DNA of 64,000 bases from an uncultured Actinobaculum sp. (GTDB taxonomy: Bacteria > Actinomycetota > Actinomycetes > Actinomycetales > Actinomycetaceae), in assembly GCA_938020505.1 (NCBI GenBank), contig CALIHR010000014.1, positions 12,105 to 76,104 on the forward strand. The letters run 5' to 3'. This document shows, one piece after another, positions 19,204 through 28,919 of this stretch (within the stretch, counting starts at the first letter, position 1; each line of letters opens with the position of its first letter). The notes beneath the pieces are model-generated. The model was not told the origin of the DNA. It saw only the letters and a program-made list of their open reading frames with translations, and did no database searches. Both the position numbers and the translations under genes were made by a program.

Positions 19204-20514
19204 TCAGCCCCGTTTGCGGGGCTTTCTCTTTCCTTTCAAAGGGCCTTTGCGGCCTGAGAGACTCCCGTCTCCCGAACGCCGCGCGTTTCCGGGCTGCCGT
19301 TCCTCTCCCGATCGTCGCGATTCTTCGGGCCGTCGCGATTCTTCGGCCCGTTGCGATTCTTCGGACCGCCTGTCTGCGGATTTCTGCGCGCCGCTCGGCT
19401 CGGCGCCCCTCTCGCGGAAGGCTTGACTCTGGCGGAAGGCCTGGGCGACCCGGCCGGCTTCGATTTCGTCCCCGGCCTCTTCGACGTTTGTGCCTTCGAT
19501 GGCGTCGCGCTTCGTCTTTCCAAGGGATGTGACGACGGTGAGGAAGAGTATGGCGAGAATGACGGCGAGGGAGACGAGGGGGTGGATGTCGGGTATGAAT
19601 TCGAGCCATCCTTGCCCGTGTGAGGCCTCGACGAGGAGTTTGAAGCCGATGAACGCGAGAATCGCGGCGAGCCCGTAGTGGAGGTAGACAAGCCGTTCGA
19701 GGAGCCCTTCGACGAGGAAGAAGAGCTGGCGAAGCCCCATGAGCGCGAAGGCGTTGGCGGCGAAGATGATGAACGGTTGAGCGGTCAGCCCAAAGGACGC
19801 GGGTATCGAGTCGAGCGCGAACATGAGGTCCGCCGATCCGATGGAGACGATGCACAGGAAGAAAGGCGTGACGAAGGTTTTGTGACTTTGCCGCACTAGC
19901 ATTTTATCCCCGACGAAGCCGTCGGTGACCATGAATACCTTGCGCGCCCCGCGAACGACGGCGTTCGGCTTGTACACGTCGTCGTCATGGTCCGGGTCCT
20001 TCCGGTCCTCGACGCCCTCGCGAAGCTGGCTCCATGCCGTCCACAGGAGGAAGGCGGCGAAGATGAAAAACAGCCAGGAAAAACTCTCGAGGAGGGTGGC
20101 GCCCAGAAGGATGAAGACGAGCCTGAGGATGAGGGCTGTGACGATCCCCCACAGGAGTACCTTTTGCTGATATTTCCTGGGAACTCGGAACGAGCCGATG
20201 ATGATTATGAAGATGAAGATGTTGTCGATCGAGAGGGAGTACTCGGTGAAATAGGTCGCAAAGTACTCGAATGCGAACTCCGATGAGTGGCGGAACAACG
20301 TGTAAACGCCGAAGAGGCCGGCCAGACTGACGTAGAAGACGAGCCACCTCGTGCACTCTTTGATCGTCGGCTCATGGGGCTTTCGCAGGTGGAGAAAGAG
20401 GTCGATGCCGATGAGGGCGACGACGAGCCCGCCCAGAACGAGCCATTCGTGCATGTGAACCTGCATGGACTGCGCCGCGTCGGTCGCGGCGAGCGCATTC
20501 GGGGACATTGGCAT
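19204..20514 (-). CDS. TerC family membrane protein, probable Mn2+ exporter
   Basis: A 436-residue TerC/Alx-like protein with about eight to nine membrane helices and the family motifs SLSIDNIF and ALDSIPA, whose acidic residues coordinate metal in characterised Mn2+ exporters. The start at 20514 has GGAGG 5 nt upstream; that ribosome binding site is the 3' arm of a hairpin belonging to a probable yybP-ykoY riboswitch. After the last helix comes a hydrophilic tail of over 100 residues, rich in Arg, Glu and Ser, encoded partly by 18-bp repeats. It follows uvrB on the same strand. Confidence 0.9.
   Translation of the reverse strand: MPMSPNALAATDAAQSMQVHMHEWLVLGGLVVALIGIDLFLHLRKPHEPTIKECTRWLVFYVSLAGLFGVYTLFRHSSEFAFEYFATYFTEYSLSIDNIFIFIIIIGSFRVPRKYQQKVLLWGIVTALILRLVFILLGATLLESFSWLFFIFAAFLLWTAWSQLREGVEDRKDPDHDDDVYKPNAVVRGARKVFMVTDGFVGDKMLVRQSHKTFVTPFFLCIVSIGSADLMFALDSIPASFGLTAQPFIIFAANAFALMGLRQLFFLVEGLLERLVYLHYGLAAILAFIGFKLLVEASHGQGWLEFIPDIHPLVSLAVILAILFLTVVTSLGKTKRDAIEGTNVEEAGDEIEAGRVAQAFRQSQAFRERGAEPSGAQKSADRRSEESQRAEESRRPEESRRSGEERQPGNARRSGDGSLSGRKGPLKGKRKPRKRG
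19313..19366. repeat. 18-bp minisatellite in the terC tail
   Basis: Three adjacent 18-bp units (19313-19330, 19331-19348, 19349-19366) with a few substitutions encode a six-residue EESRRx-type repeat in the TerC C-terminal tail. Confidence 0.8.
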
Positions 20515-20519
20515 AGTTT

Positions 20520-20639
20520 CCTCCGGTCTGTAAGGGGCAACCGGAGGTCTCTTCCCGCCATCGCTGGCCTCGGTCCGGGAGCATTCCGTGATGACGAACC
20601 GATGTTGAGTGGGAATACTCCCCTCCGCCAACAATTCTA
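20520..20639 (-). promoter_or_regulatory. Probable yybP-ykoY (Mn2+) riboswitch with promoter, upstream of terC
   Basis: The aptamer spans about 20629 down to 20541. It has the L1 motif GGGGAGTA, TCGTCATCACG in the middle, a GCCA-GCGA-TGGC tetraloop hairpin, and AGAGACCTCC at the 3' end matching the L3 motif. P1 would pair CGGAGG (20627-20622) with CCTCCG (20547-20542). The same CCTCCGG can instead pair with CCGGAGG (20526-20520), the terC ribosome binding site, so ligand binding should free translation. A TAGAAT -10 box (20639-20634) places the RNA 5' end at the aptamer. yybP-ykoY controlling TerC-family Mn2+ exporters is established knowledge; this instance is inferred by eye. Confidence 0.72.
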
Positions 20640-20711
20640 CGCGAACATCCTGCGTATTTTGGCCAAGACGTTCGGCGCCTGCATGTGGGATTCGATACGC
20701 GTTGGCCGCGT

Positions 20712-22799
20712 CTACTTCTGGGCCTGCATGGAATGCCACAGCTCGCTTTTGAGGCCTTTGATCTCGTCCCTGTAGCGCGCGGCGAGTTCGAACTTCAATG
20801 ACGCCGCGGCTTCGTGCATGAGCTCCGTCATCTCCTCAATCAGCCCCTTGAGGTCGCGCTCCCCTTCGGCTGCGGCGCTTTCGCGCGACGTTGCCGGAGC
20901 CTCCGGCGTCGCGGCCCGCTCCTTGCGGTATCCGCCCTCGAGCAAGGCCGCCGTGTCGATGTCTTCGCGGGCGAGCATGTCAGTGACATCGGCGATTTTC
21001 TTGCGAAGCGGCTGCGGGTCGATTCCGCGCTCCTCGTTGTAGGCCATCTGTTTGGCGCGGCGCCTGTTCGTCTCGTCGATGGCTTCGCGCATGTTCGGGG
21101 TGATCGAGTCCGCGTACATGACGACTTGGCCGGAGACGTTTCTGGCCGCCCGGCCGATCGTCTGGATGAGCGACGTCGTCGAGCGGAGAAAACCTTGCTT
21201 GTCCGCGTCGAGGATCGCGACGAGCGACACCTCGGGGAGGTCAAGGCCCTCGCGCAGGAGGTTGATGCCGACGAGCACGTCGAATGTTCCCAGGCGCAGC
21301 TCGCGCAGAAGCTCGACGCGGCGCAGGGTGTCGACGTCGGAATGCAAGTATTCGACCTTGATGTCGCGTTCGGCCAGATAGTCGGTCAAATCTTCCGCCA
21401 TCTTCTTCGTCAGCGTGGTGACGAGCACGCGCTCGTCGCGCTCGACCCGCTCCTTGATTTGTCCGAGCAGGTCGTCGATCTGCCCCTCCGTGGGCTTGAC
21501 GACGACTTCCGGGTCGACGAGGCCGGTGGGCCGGATGATCTGCTCGACGACGCCGTCGGAGTGTTCCATCTCGTACTTTCCCGGGGTGGCGGAAAGGTAG
21601 ACCGTCTGACCGATCCGTTCGAGGAATTCGGGGAACTTCAACGGCCGGTTGTCCATGGCCGAGGGCAGGCGGAAGCCGTAGTCGACGAGCGTGCGCTTGC
21701 GCGACATGTCGCCCTCGTACATCGCTCCGATCTGCGGAACCGTCACGTGGGACTCATCGACGATGAGGAGGAAGTCTTCGGGGAAATAGTCGAGCAGGGT
21801 ATTGGGCGGCGTTCCGGGCCCTCGCCCGTCGATGTGGCGCGAGTAGTTCTCAATTCCAGCGCACGACCCGATGTTTCGCATCATCTCGACGTCGTAGTTG
21901 GTGCGCATCTGCAGGCGCTGGGCCTCGAGCATTTTGTTCTGCGTCTGAAGCGTCTCCAGCCGTTCGGCCAGCTCCGCCTCAATCCCTTCCAGCGCGCGCG
22001 CCATCCGTTCGGGGCCCGCCACATAATGGGAGGCGGGGAAGACGTGGGCGCGGTCGACGCGGCGGATCACTGTTCCCGTGAGCGGGTGCAGCAGCGTGAT
22101 CGCGTCGATTTCGTCGCCGAAAAACTCGACGCGGATGGCGAGCTCTTCGTAGACGGGGATGATTTCCACCGTGTCCCCGCGCACCCTGAACGTTCCGCGG
22201 GCGAAGGCGACGTCGTTGCGCGTGTACTGCATGCCGACAAATCCGCGCATGAGCTCGTCGCGGTCGATCCGCTGCCCCACTTCGAGCTGGACCATGCGGG
22301 CCACGTACTCCTGCGGCGTGCCCAATCCGTAGATGCACGAAACCGAGGCCACCACCACGGTGTCGCGCCGAGTCAGAAGGGAGTTCGTGGCCGAATGCCG
22401 CAGCCTCTCCACCTCGTCGTTGATCGAGGAGTCCTTCTCGATGAACGTGTCGGTTTGCGGAACGTAGGCCTCGGGCTGGTAGTAGTCGTAATAGGAGACG
22501 AAGTACTCGACGGCGTTGTTCGGCATGAGCTCGCGGAATTCCGCCGCCATCTGGGCGGCCAGGGTTTTGTTCGGCTCAATGATGAGAGTCGGGCGCTGAA
22601 CCTTCTCGATGAGCCATGCCGTCGTCGCCGATTTGCCGGTTCCGGTGGCGCCCAAGAGGACGACGTCCTTCTCCCCCGCCTCGATCCGCTCCGCCAGCTC
22701 CGCGATGGCCGCGGGCTGATCGCCGGAGGGGGTGTACTGCGACACCACTTGGAAGGGCTTTTCCGCCCTCTCGATCTCGGATTCGATCTCGGTCGTCAT
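20712..22799 (-). CDS. uvrB: Excinuclease ABC subunit B
   Basis: A 695-residue helicase-like damage verification subunit. Walker A GATGTGKS (about 49-56), the beta-hairpin region YYDYYQPEAYVPQTDTFIEKD, DESHVTVPQ and the C-terminal UVR domain (LIEEMTELMHEAAASLKFELAARYRDEI, in part) are present. Length is normal. The ATG at 22799 is the natural start. A symmetric SOS box lies 31-46 bp upstream. uvrB next to coaE is the usual actinobacterial arrangement. Confidence 0.97.
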   Translation of the reverse strand: MTTEIESEIERAEKPFQVVSQYTPSGDQPAAIAELAERIEAGEKDVVLLGATGTGKSATTAWLIEKVQRPTLIIEPNKTLAAQMAAEFRELMPNNAVEYFVSYYDYYQPEAYVPQTDTFIEKDSSINDEVERLRHSATNSLLTRRDTVVVASVSCIYGLGTPQEYVARMVQLEVGQRIDRDELMRGFVGMQYTRNDVAFARGTFRVRGDTVEIIPVYEELAIRVEFFGDEIDAITLLHPLTGTVIRRVDRAHVFPASHYVAGPERMARALEGIEAELAERLETLQTQNKMLEAQRLQMRTNYDVEMMRNIGSCAGIENYSRHIDGRGPGTPPNTLLDYFPEDFLLIVDESHVTVPQIGAMYEGDMSRKRTLVDYGFRLPSAMDNRPLKFPEFLERIGQTVYLSATPGKYEMEHSDGVVEQIIRPTGLVDPEVVVKPTEGQIDDLLGQIKERVERDERVLVTTLTKKMAEDLTDYLAERDIKVEYLHSDVDTLRRVELLRELRLGTFDVLVGINLLREGLDLPEVSLVAILDADKQGFLRSTTSLIQTIGRAARNVSGQVVMYADSITPNMREAIDETNRRRAKQMAYNEERGIDPQPLRKKIADVTDMLAREDIDTAALLEGGYRKERAATPEAPATSRESAAAEGERDLKGLIEEMTELMHEAAASLKFELAARYRDEIKGLKSELWHSMQAQK

Positions 22800-22829
22800 G
22801 GTTCGAGCTTACACGAGAAGACGCCTATG

Positions 22830-22845
22830 CCGAACGAATGTTCGC
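22830..22845 (-). promoter_or_regulatory. LexA-type SOS box upstream of uvrB
   Basis: The 16-bp element CCGAACGAATGTTCGC contains the perfect inverted core CGAAC-N4-GTTCG, 10 of 12 positions of the actinobacterial SOS consensus. It is 31-46 bp before the uvrB ATG. A clear -10 box was not identified. Confidence 0.65.
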
Positions 22846-22880
22846 TCACGACGCAGCGGACGGGGCAGCGGACGGAGGCG

Positions 22881-22950
22881 GGCGAGGCAAGCCCTGCTGG
22901 ACCGCAGACGAGCGAGGCAAACCGTCGGGCCTCACAGGCGGGCGAGGCGG
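22881..22950. repeat. Three GGCGAGGC-type repeats at exact 30-bp period
   Basis: GGCGAGGCAA (22881), AGCGAGGCAA (22911) and GGCGAGGCGG (22941) are spaced exactly 30 bp in the noncoding stretch between coaE and uvrB, upstream of the SOS box. Role unknown. Confidence 0.45.
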
Positions 22951-22977
22951 CGTCGCAAATGGCGCGCCGACGTCGCG

Positions 22978-24303
22978 TCAATCGTGCTCGCCTGTCACAA
23001 CGGCCGCCATCGCAAAGCGGGGATCGGCCGAAACGTAAAAGCGAGGCCCCCCTGGCGCACAGGCGGCAGGCTCGGAAGAGACACGGCCGGAATCGCCCAA
23101 TGCGCAACGACCAGATCCAGACGCGACATCGCCGGAATCGCCCGGCGACGCATCACGCCGAGCATCGGGGGAAACGCGACGGCTCTCGCCGCGGGCCTGA
23201 ATCGCCGCGCGCGGCTTGCCCGCACAAGGGATAAATCCCGCGTCGGCAAGCGAGGACTCATCGACCGGGCCGACGATTTTGAGCACGCCGCCTTTGCCGC
23301 CGGCCGTTTCCCAGCCGTCCCCTCCAAGGGCCGCCTTCGCGCCCTTCCGGGAAAGCGACGCCCCTCCCCCTCCGAGGGCCGCCTCCCGGTTCACGAAGGC
23401 CCCCTGCCGCGTCAGGCGAGCCGCCGCGCGAGCGCGTTGCTCGGGGCTCGGCGGGGCGTCGCTCCCAAAGACGCGCCGGCCTTCCCGCATGTTCGCGGCA
23501 TAAGGGACGAGCCAGCCTTCCCAAAGTTCGCGGGCCGCGCGGGCGGCGTCCCCGAGGGAGCCGCCGTTGTCGACGACGACGTCGGCCAGCTCCCGCACCC
23601 GCGACGCCGACGTCTGGCTGGCGATCCTCGCCCGAGCGTCGGCTTCGTCCATGCCCCTCGAATCCACGAGCCGCGAAACGCGGACGTCTTCCGGGGCGTC
23701 CACGACGATCGTCCCGTGATAGGCGTCCTGGTATGGGCTTCCGGCAAGGAGCGCCAGTTCGACGACGACCACGAATTCCTCCCCGCCGCCCGGAAACTCG
23801 GCGTCGCCGCCCGGAGAATCAGTTTCTGCGTCCGAAAGCCCAGCGTCGCCGCCCGGGAGCTCTGCTCGGTCATCGAAGAACTCGATGCCTCCGCCCGAAA
23901 GCTCAGTGCCGTCTCGCGAAAACCGTCCCCCGCTGCGCGGGAAATCGGCGGGCCCGCCCGACGGCTCGCGCCGCTGCGACTCCGCCCGAAGGCTTTCCTC
24001 CCGCCAGGCGGCAAGCTGCGCCTGCGCGCGCTCCCACGTCCTCGGGTGGACGACGGCGTTCAAACGCGCGAGCGCCTCGGCGTCGTCGAAAACGATCCTC
24101 GCGAGGGCAGCCCTGTCGATTTTGCCTTCTCTCACAGCCTCGGGCCACAGATCGCCGACCTCGCGCACGGCCGTCTCGCCGGGGGCGAGAACGTCGCGGG
24201 CGACGTCGTCGAGCGAAAGCAGCCGGGCCCCGCATTCCGCGAGCGCCGCGGCGACCGTCGACTTGCCCGAACCGATTCCGCCGGCAAGCGTCACGATGAG
24301 CAT
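22978..24303 (-). CDS. coaE: Dephospho-CoA kinase with low-complexity insertion and C-terminal extension
   Basis: A 441-residue protein, about twice the size of the kinase alone. It catalyses the last step of CoA synthesis. P-loop GGIGSGKST is at 8-16, followed by LLSLDDVARDVL and the LID/core segments; kinase homology resumes at EFVVVVELALLAGSPY (176-191) and ends near LVPYAANMREGRR (265-277). Residues about 104-176 are a Gly/Asp/Glu/Ser-rich insertion with PGGDAEF-like repeats. The last 140-160 residues are low complexity with short pieces (LADAGFIP, FYVSADPR) that faintly recall the GrpB-like domain fused to many actinobacterial CoaE; I infer a possibly eroded domain. No break in frame is seen. 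Confidence 0.88.
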   Translation of the reverse strand: MLIVTLAGGIGSGKSTVAAALAECGARLLSLDDVARDVLAPGETAVREVGDLWPEAVREGKIDRAALARIVFDDAEALARLNAVVHPRTWERAQAQLAAWREESLRAESQRREPSGGPADFPRSGGRFSRDGTELSGGGIEFFDDRAELPGGDAGLSDAETDSPGGDAEFPGGGEEFVVVVELALLAGSPYQDAYHGTIVVDAPEDVRVSRLVDSRGMDEADARARIASQTSASRVRELADVVVDNGGSLGDAARAARELWEGWLVPYAANMREGRRVFGSDAPPSPEQRARAAARLTRQGAFVNREAALGGGGASLSRKGAKAALGGDGWETAGGKGGVLKIVGPVDESSLADAGFIPCAGKPRAAIQARGESRRVSPDARRDASPGDSGDVASGSGRCALGDSGRVSSEPAACAPGGPRFYVSADPRFAMAAVVTGEHD

Positions 24304-24607
24304 CGGCTTCTCCTTTGCACGACGGCGTGGCCGCCACTCCCAGAATCGGCGGCCGCGGCCGCCGCGTCGAGGGCCGCCGTCTCGTCATGCAAGCGGCCCT
24401 GGGCGTCAAAACGGGCAACCGCCAGACCGAACGGGCTGCCCGTCGACTTGAGAAGGGCGGCCTCCCCGTACATCATCGCGCATCTTCCCGCTGTCCGCAT
24501 CGTTTCGCGTGCCTGCCGCCGCCGTCACCGCCTTCGTCTCGGCGCCCCGCGCCTCCCACGCCGCTTCTCACCCGCCGCTTCCCTCAAACGCAAGCCCAGC
24601 GATCGAC
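24304..24607. other. Intergenic region between coaE and an aldo/keto reductase
   Basis: About 300 bp. A 69-codon minus-strand frame (24500 to 24291) overlaps the coaE start and has no recognisable homology, so I do not call it. The right end carries the TACGCT -10 box of the next gene. Confidence 0.4.
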
Positions 24608-24619
24608 TACGCTTGACAC

Positions 24620-25435
24620 ATGAATCTCACGGACATCCCCATCGGCATCGGCACCTGGTTCCTGGGCGAGGATCGCCGCAAGCGCAACTCGGAGATCGCC
24701 GCGATCCGCCGCGGCCTCGACCTCGGCCTGCGCGTGGTCGACACGGCCGAGATGTACGGCTCCGGCGCCAGCGAGAAGCTGGTCGGCGAGGCGATCGCCG
24801 GGCGGCGCGACGACGTCTTCCTCGTCTCGAAAGTGCTTCCCTCGAACGCCTCGGCGTCGGGCGTGCGCAGGGCGCTCGAAGCCTCGCTTTACAGGCTCAA
24901 CACCGACCGCCTCGACCTCTATCTTTACCACTGGCGCGGCCATCACCGGCTCGAGGAGACGGTCGAAGCGCTGCAGGCCGCCGTCGACGACGGCCTCATC
25001 GGCGCATGGGGCGTCTCCAACTTCGACCCCGCGGACATGGACGATCTCGCGGACCTCGGCGCAACGCCCGCGACCAACCAAATCCTTTACAACCTCCTGC
25101 GGAGAGGCCCCGAATACGACCTTCTCCCCCTCATGCGCGAACGCGGCGTGGAACTCATGGCCTACTCGCCGCTCGAACAGGGACGGCTCTTCCAGGGCCA
25201 GGCCGGAAAGCTCCTTTCCGAGATCGCCGCAGAGGCGGGAACGACGCCGGCGGCCCTCGCCCTCGCGTGGGCGGTGCGCGAACCGGGATCGATCGCGATC
25301 CCCCGGACCTCTTCCCCCGAACGCATGGAGGAAAACGCCTCCGCCCTCCAGGTGACGCTCACCCCGGAGATCCTGCGCGACCTCGACGAGGTGTTCACGC
25401 CGCCGTCCGGGCCCCGCCCGCTCGAAATCCTTTGA
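24620..25435 (+). CDS. Aldo/keto reductase
   Basis: A 271-residue NAD(P)H-dependent oxidoreductase of the AKR superfamily. All catalytic tetrad residues are seen: D41 and Y46 in DTAEMYGSG, K71 in VSKVLP and H104 in YLYHWRG. The C-terminal cofactor-binding region IAIPRTSSPERMEENA is present. Its substrate cannot be inferred. TACGCT (24608-24613) ends 6 nt before the ATG and no Shine-Dalgarno is visible, suggesting a leaderless mRNA. It converges on the hyi operon across a hairpin and is probably independent of ureide use. Confidence 0.92.
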   Translation: MNLTDIPIGIGTWFLGEDRRKRNSEIAAIRRGLDLGLRVVDTAEMYGSGASEKLVGEAIAGRRDDVFLVSKVLPSNASASGVRRALEASLYRLNTDRLDLYLYHWRGHHRLEETVEALQAAVDDGLIGAWGVSNFDPADMDDLADLGATPATNQILYNLLRRGPEYDLLPLMRERGVELMAYSPLEQGRLFQGQAGKLLSEIAAEAGTTPAALALAWAVREPGSIAIPRTSSPERMEENASALQVTLTPEILRDLDEVFTPPSGPRPLEIL

Positions 25436-25491
25436 TTCGGGAGCTCTCCGCTCTTAGAGGTTGCGGGCGCCGTTCCCACCCGCTCTAGGCG

Positions 25492-25527
25492 CTTTGACCG
25501 ACAGGCACGGTCCTTTGACCGACGGGC
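25492..25527. repeat. 15-bp direct repeat, 21-bp period
   Basis: CTTTGACCGACAGGC (25492-25506) and CTTTGACCGACGGGC (25513-25527) differ at one base. They lie in the spacer just before the convergent terminator. Confidence 0.5.
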
Positions 25528-25534
25528 GCAAAAA

Positions 25535-25579
25535 CGAGCGGGGCTCGCCGACGTCGATCAAAATGGCGAGCCCCGCTCG
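25535..25579. terminator. Bidirectional terminator between the aldo/keto reductase gene and hyi
   Basis: A perfect 15-bp stem (25535-25549 with 25565-25579) encloses a 15-nt loop. An A-run precedes the left arm, giving U residues after the hairpin for the minus-strand (hyi) transcript. Confidence 0.75.
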
Positions 25580-25593
25580 GGCGGACGCGGAGT

Positions 25594-26391
25594 TTACGGC
25601 AGTTCTGGGAGGTTGCCGAAAGAGTCCGCTGTGGCGACGGTGGGCACGTACTCCAGCGCCACCCAGCCGTCATATCCCGCCTTCTTCATTGAGGCAAGCA
25701 AACCCGCGATGTCCAGGTCGCCGGTCCCCGGCTCCCCGCGGCCGGGGAAGTCGGCGATCTGGCAGTGGGCGGCGGCTCCTCCGTCGCCCGCGGCGACGCC
25801 TGCGACGTCGTCCCCGTTGGCGGCCAAGTGGTAGAGGTCGCACAGGAAGCCGACGTTTTCAACGCCGCGCTCGGCCTTGAGCTTTTCCACCACGGCCAAG
25901 GTCTGGGCGGCCGTCTTCAAGGGGTAGCCGGCGGCGCCAGAAACGGGTTCGACCAAAACCGTCGCTCCGATCTCGGCCGCGGCTTTGGCCGCGAACTCGA
26001 GGTTGTCGATCGCAACGGCGTCTTGCACCGCGGCGTCGACGCCGTCCTGGCGAAGGCCGTACAGGGCGTTGAACGCCTTGCACCCGAGCTCACGCCCGAT
26101 TTCCACTGCGACGGGAACGTTCGCCCTGAAATCGTCGACGCGCGAGGGAAGCGAGACGAGGCCGCGCTCTCCCCCGGGCATGTCGCCGGCGAAGAAGTTG
26201 AGCCCGATGAGCTGAACGCCGGCGTCGCGGATCGAAGCGACGAAGGCGTCGATATCCTCGCGCTCGGGGACCGCGACGTCCCACGGCCACCAGAACTCCA
26301 CGGCCTTGAAGCCGGCGTCGGCGGCCGCTTTGGCCCGCTCGAGGACGGGAAGCTCCTTGAACATGATCGAACAGTTGACTGCGTACTCCAT
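25594..26391 (-). CDS. hyi: Hydroxypyruvate isomerase
   Basis: A 265-residue TIM-barrel isomerase of the xylose isomerase-like family, interconverting hydroxypyruvate and tartronate semialdehyde downstream of glyoxylate carboligase. Motifs include NCSIMFKELP, GFKAVEFWWPW, LNFFAGDMPGGERGL, VLVEPVSG and the metal-ligand segments FLCDLYHL and VALEYVP. AGGACAC precedes the ATG. It is downstream of gcl on the same strand, as in glyoxylate/allantoin clusters elsewhere. A 168-bp spacer with a hairpin separates the two. Confidence 0.93.
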   Translation of the reverse strand: MEYAVNCSIMFKELPVLERAKAAADAGFKAVEFWWPWDVAVPEREDIDAFVASIRDAGVQLIGLNFFAGDMPGGERGLVSLPSRVDDFRANVPVAVEIGRELGCKAFNALYGLRQDGVDAAVQDAVAIDNLEFAAKAAAEIGATVLVEPVSGAAGYPLKTAAQTLAVVEKLKAERGVENVGFLCDLYHLAANGDDVAGVAAGDGGAAAHCQIADFPGRGEPGTGDLDIAGLLASMKKAGYDGWVALEYVPTVATADSFGNLPELP

Positions 26392-26411
26392 AATGTGTCC
26401 TTTCGTCTGTT

Positions 26412-26448
26412 GGCGGCCGGCCTCGCGAGCCCTGACGGGCCGGCCGCC
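26412..26448 (-). terminator. Hairpin between gcl and hyi
   Basis: A perfect 11-bp GGCCGGCC-type stem (26412-26422 with 26438-26448) with a 15-nt loop. It has no U-tract and may be an attenuator or stabilising structure between the two cistrons. Confidence 0.45.
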
Positions 26449-26559
26449 GATGTCATGCTTAGCGGGTTCGCCGGCGCCCGGCTTCTTCGCGCCGGGCCTC
26501 GCCGATCCCGTTCGGGCTCAATGTCGACGCCGGACGCCGATGCCGCCGTCCCGCCCGGC

Positions 26560-28347
<1,788 letters not shown>

Positions 28348-28388
28348 GTAAATCTCCTAGCGAACTCGGCGGCCTGCTGAGTGTTTCT

Positions 28389-28434
28389 GCGCCCGAGCCT
28401 CCGTGGGCCCGCCGGTAAACGGAGGCCCGGGCGC
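28389..28434 (-). terminator. Hairpin between the DUF3830 gene and gcl
   Basis: A 15-bp stem with one mismatch (28389-28403 with 28420-28434), loop of 16 nt, placed after the DUF3830 stop. It may end part of the allB transcript before gcl. Confidence 0.5.
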
Positions 28435-28462
28435 GGGGCCGTCCGGAGACGCCCCCGATCGG

Positions 28463-28879
28463 TCAGAGAGGCCGGAACTCGATGTCCTGGGCGCCTTCCC
28501 ACAGGAACTTCTCGCCCAGAGCCTTGAGGTTTTCGTTGCCCTCGACGATCGTGGCGAAATGGTTGCCGGGGAGCTGGCCCGCCTTCGAGGCGAAGTTGAC
28601 GTAACCGTATCCGATGAGGAGCTCGGTTTCCGACTTTCCTCCCGGGTAGATGACGATTTCGCCGGGAAGCGGGTAGCAGGTTCCATTCTCGTGTCCAATG
28701 CCCAGATCGAGGTCCCCGAAGGGGATCCATCCGGCCTGGCCGGACCAGCGCACGTGAATGATCTTCGACTTCAGGCCCAGCAGGTGCTTCTTGAAGGCGG
28801 CGACCGTCTCCGGCGCCATGTCCTCATGATAGACGGCCTTGAAGGTGTAGCCTCCGGCCAAAATCTCGAAATCCGCCAT
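28463..28879 (-). CDS. DUF3830 family protein
   Basis: A 138-residue protein matching the DUF3830 family by pattern (GYTFKAVYHEDMAPETVAAF, IHVRWSGQAGW, GEIVIYPGG, LPGNHFATIVEGNENL). The family has a predicted cyclophilin-like beta-barrel fold, no demonstrated reaction, and tends to occur beside amidohydrolases and racemases in ureide or hydantoin clusters. It lies directly after the carbamoyltransferase gene (40 bp) on the same strand, so it probably works with that enzyme or on its substrate. AAGGA is about 12 nt upstream of the ATG. Confidence 0.8.
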   Translation of the reverse strand: MADFEILAGGYTFKAVYHEDMAPETVAAFKKHLLGLKSKIIHVRWSGQAGWIPFGDLDLGIGHENGTCYPLPGEIVIYPGGKSETELLIGYGYVNFASKAGQLPGNHFATIVEGNENLKALGEKFLWEGAQDIEFRPL

Positions 28880-28919
28880 TTGTGTTTGTCCTTCCTTGAA
28901 GTGCTTTGTTTGCGGCGAT

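Noticed and set aside
22978..24303. Frameshift or pseudogene in coaE because of its unusual length
   Set aside because: Kinase motifs resume in the same frame after the insertion and the frame stays open to a single stop; low complexity explains the length.
24291..24500. A 69-codon minus-strand frame overlapping the coaE start
   Set aside because: No recognisable homology, 13-bp overlap with coaE, alanine-rich composition and no clear ribosome binding site.
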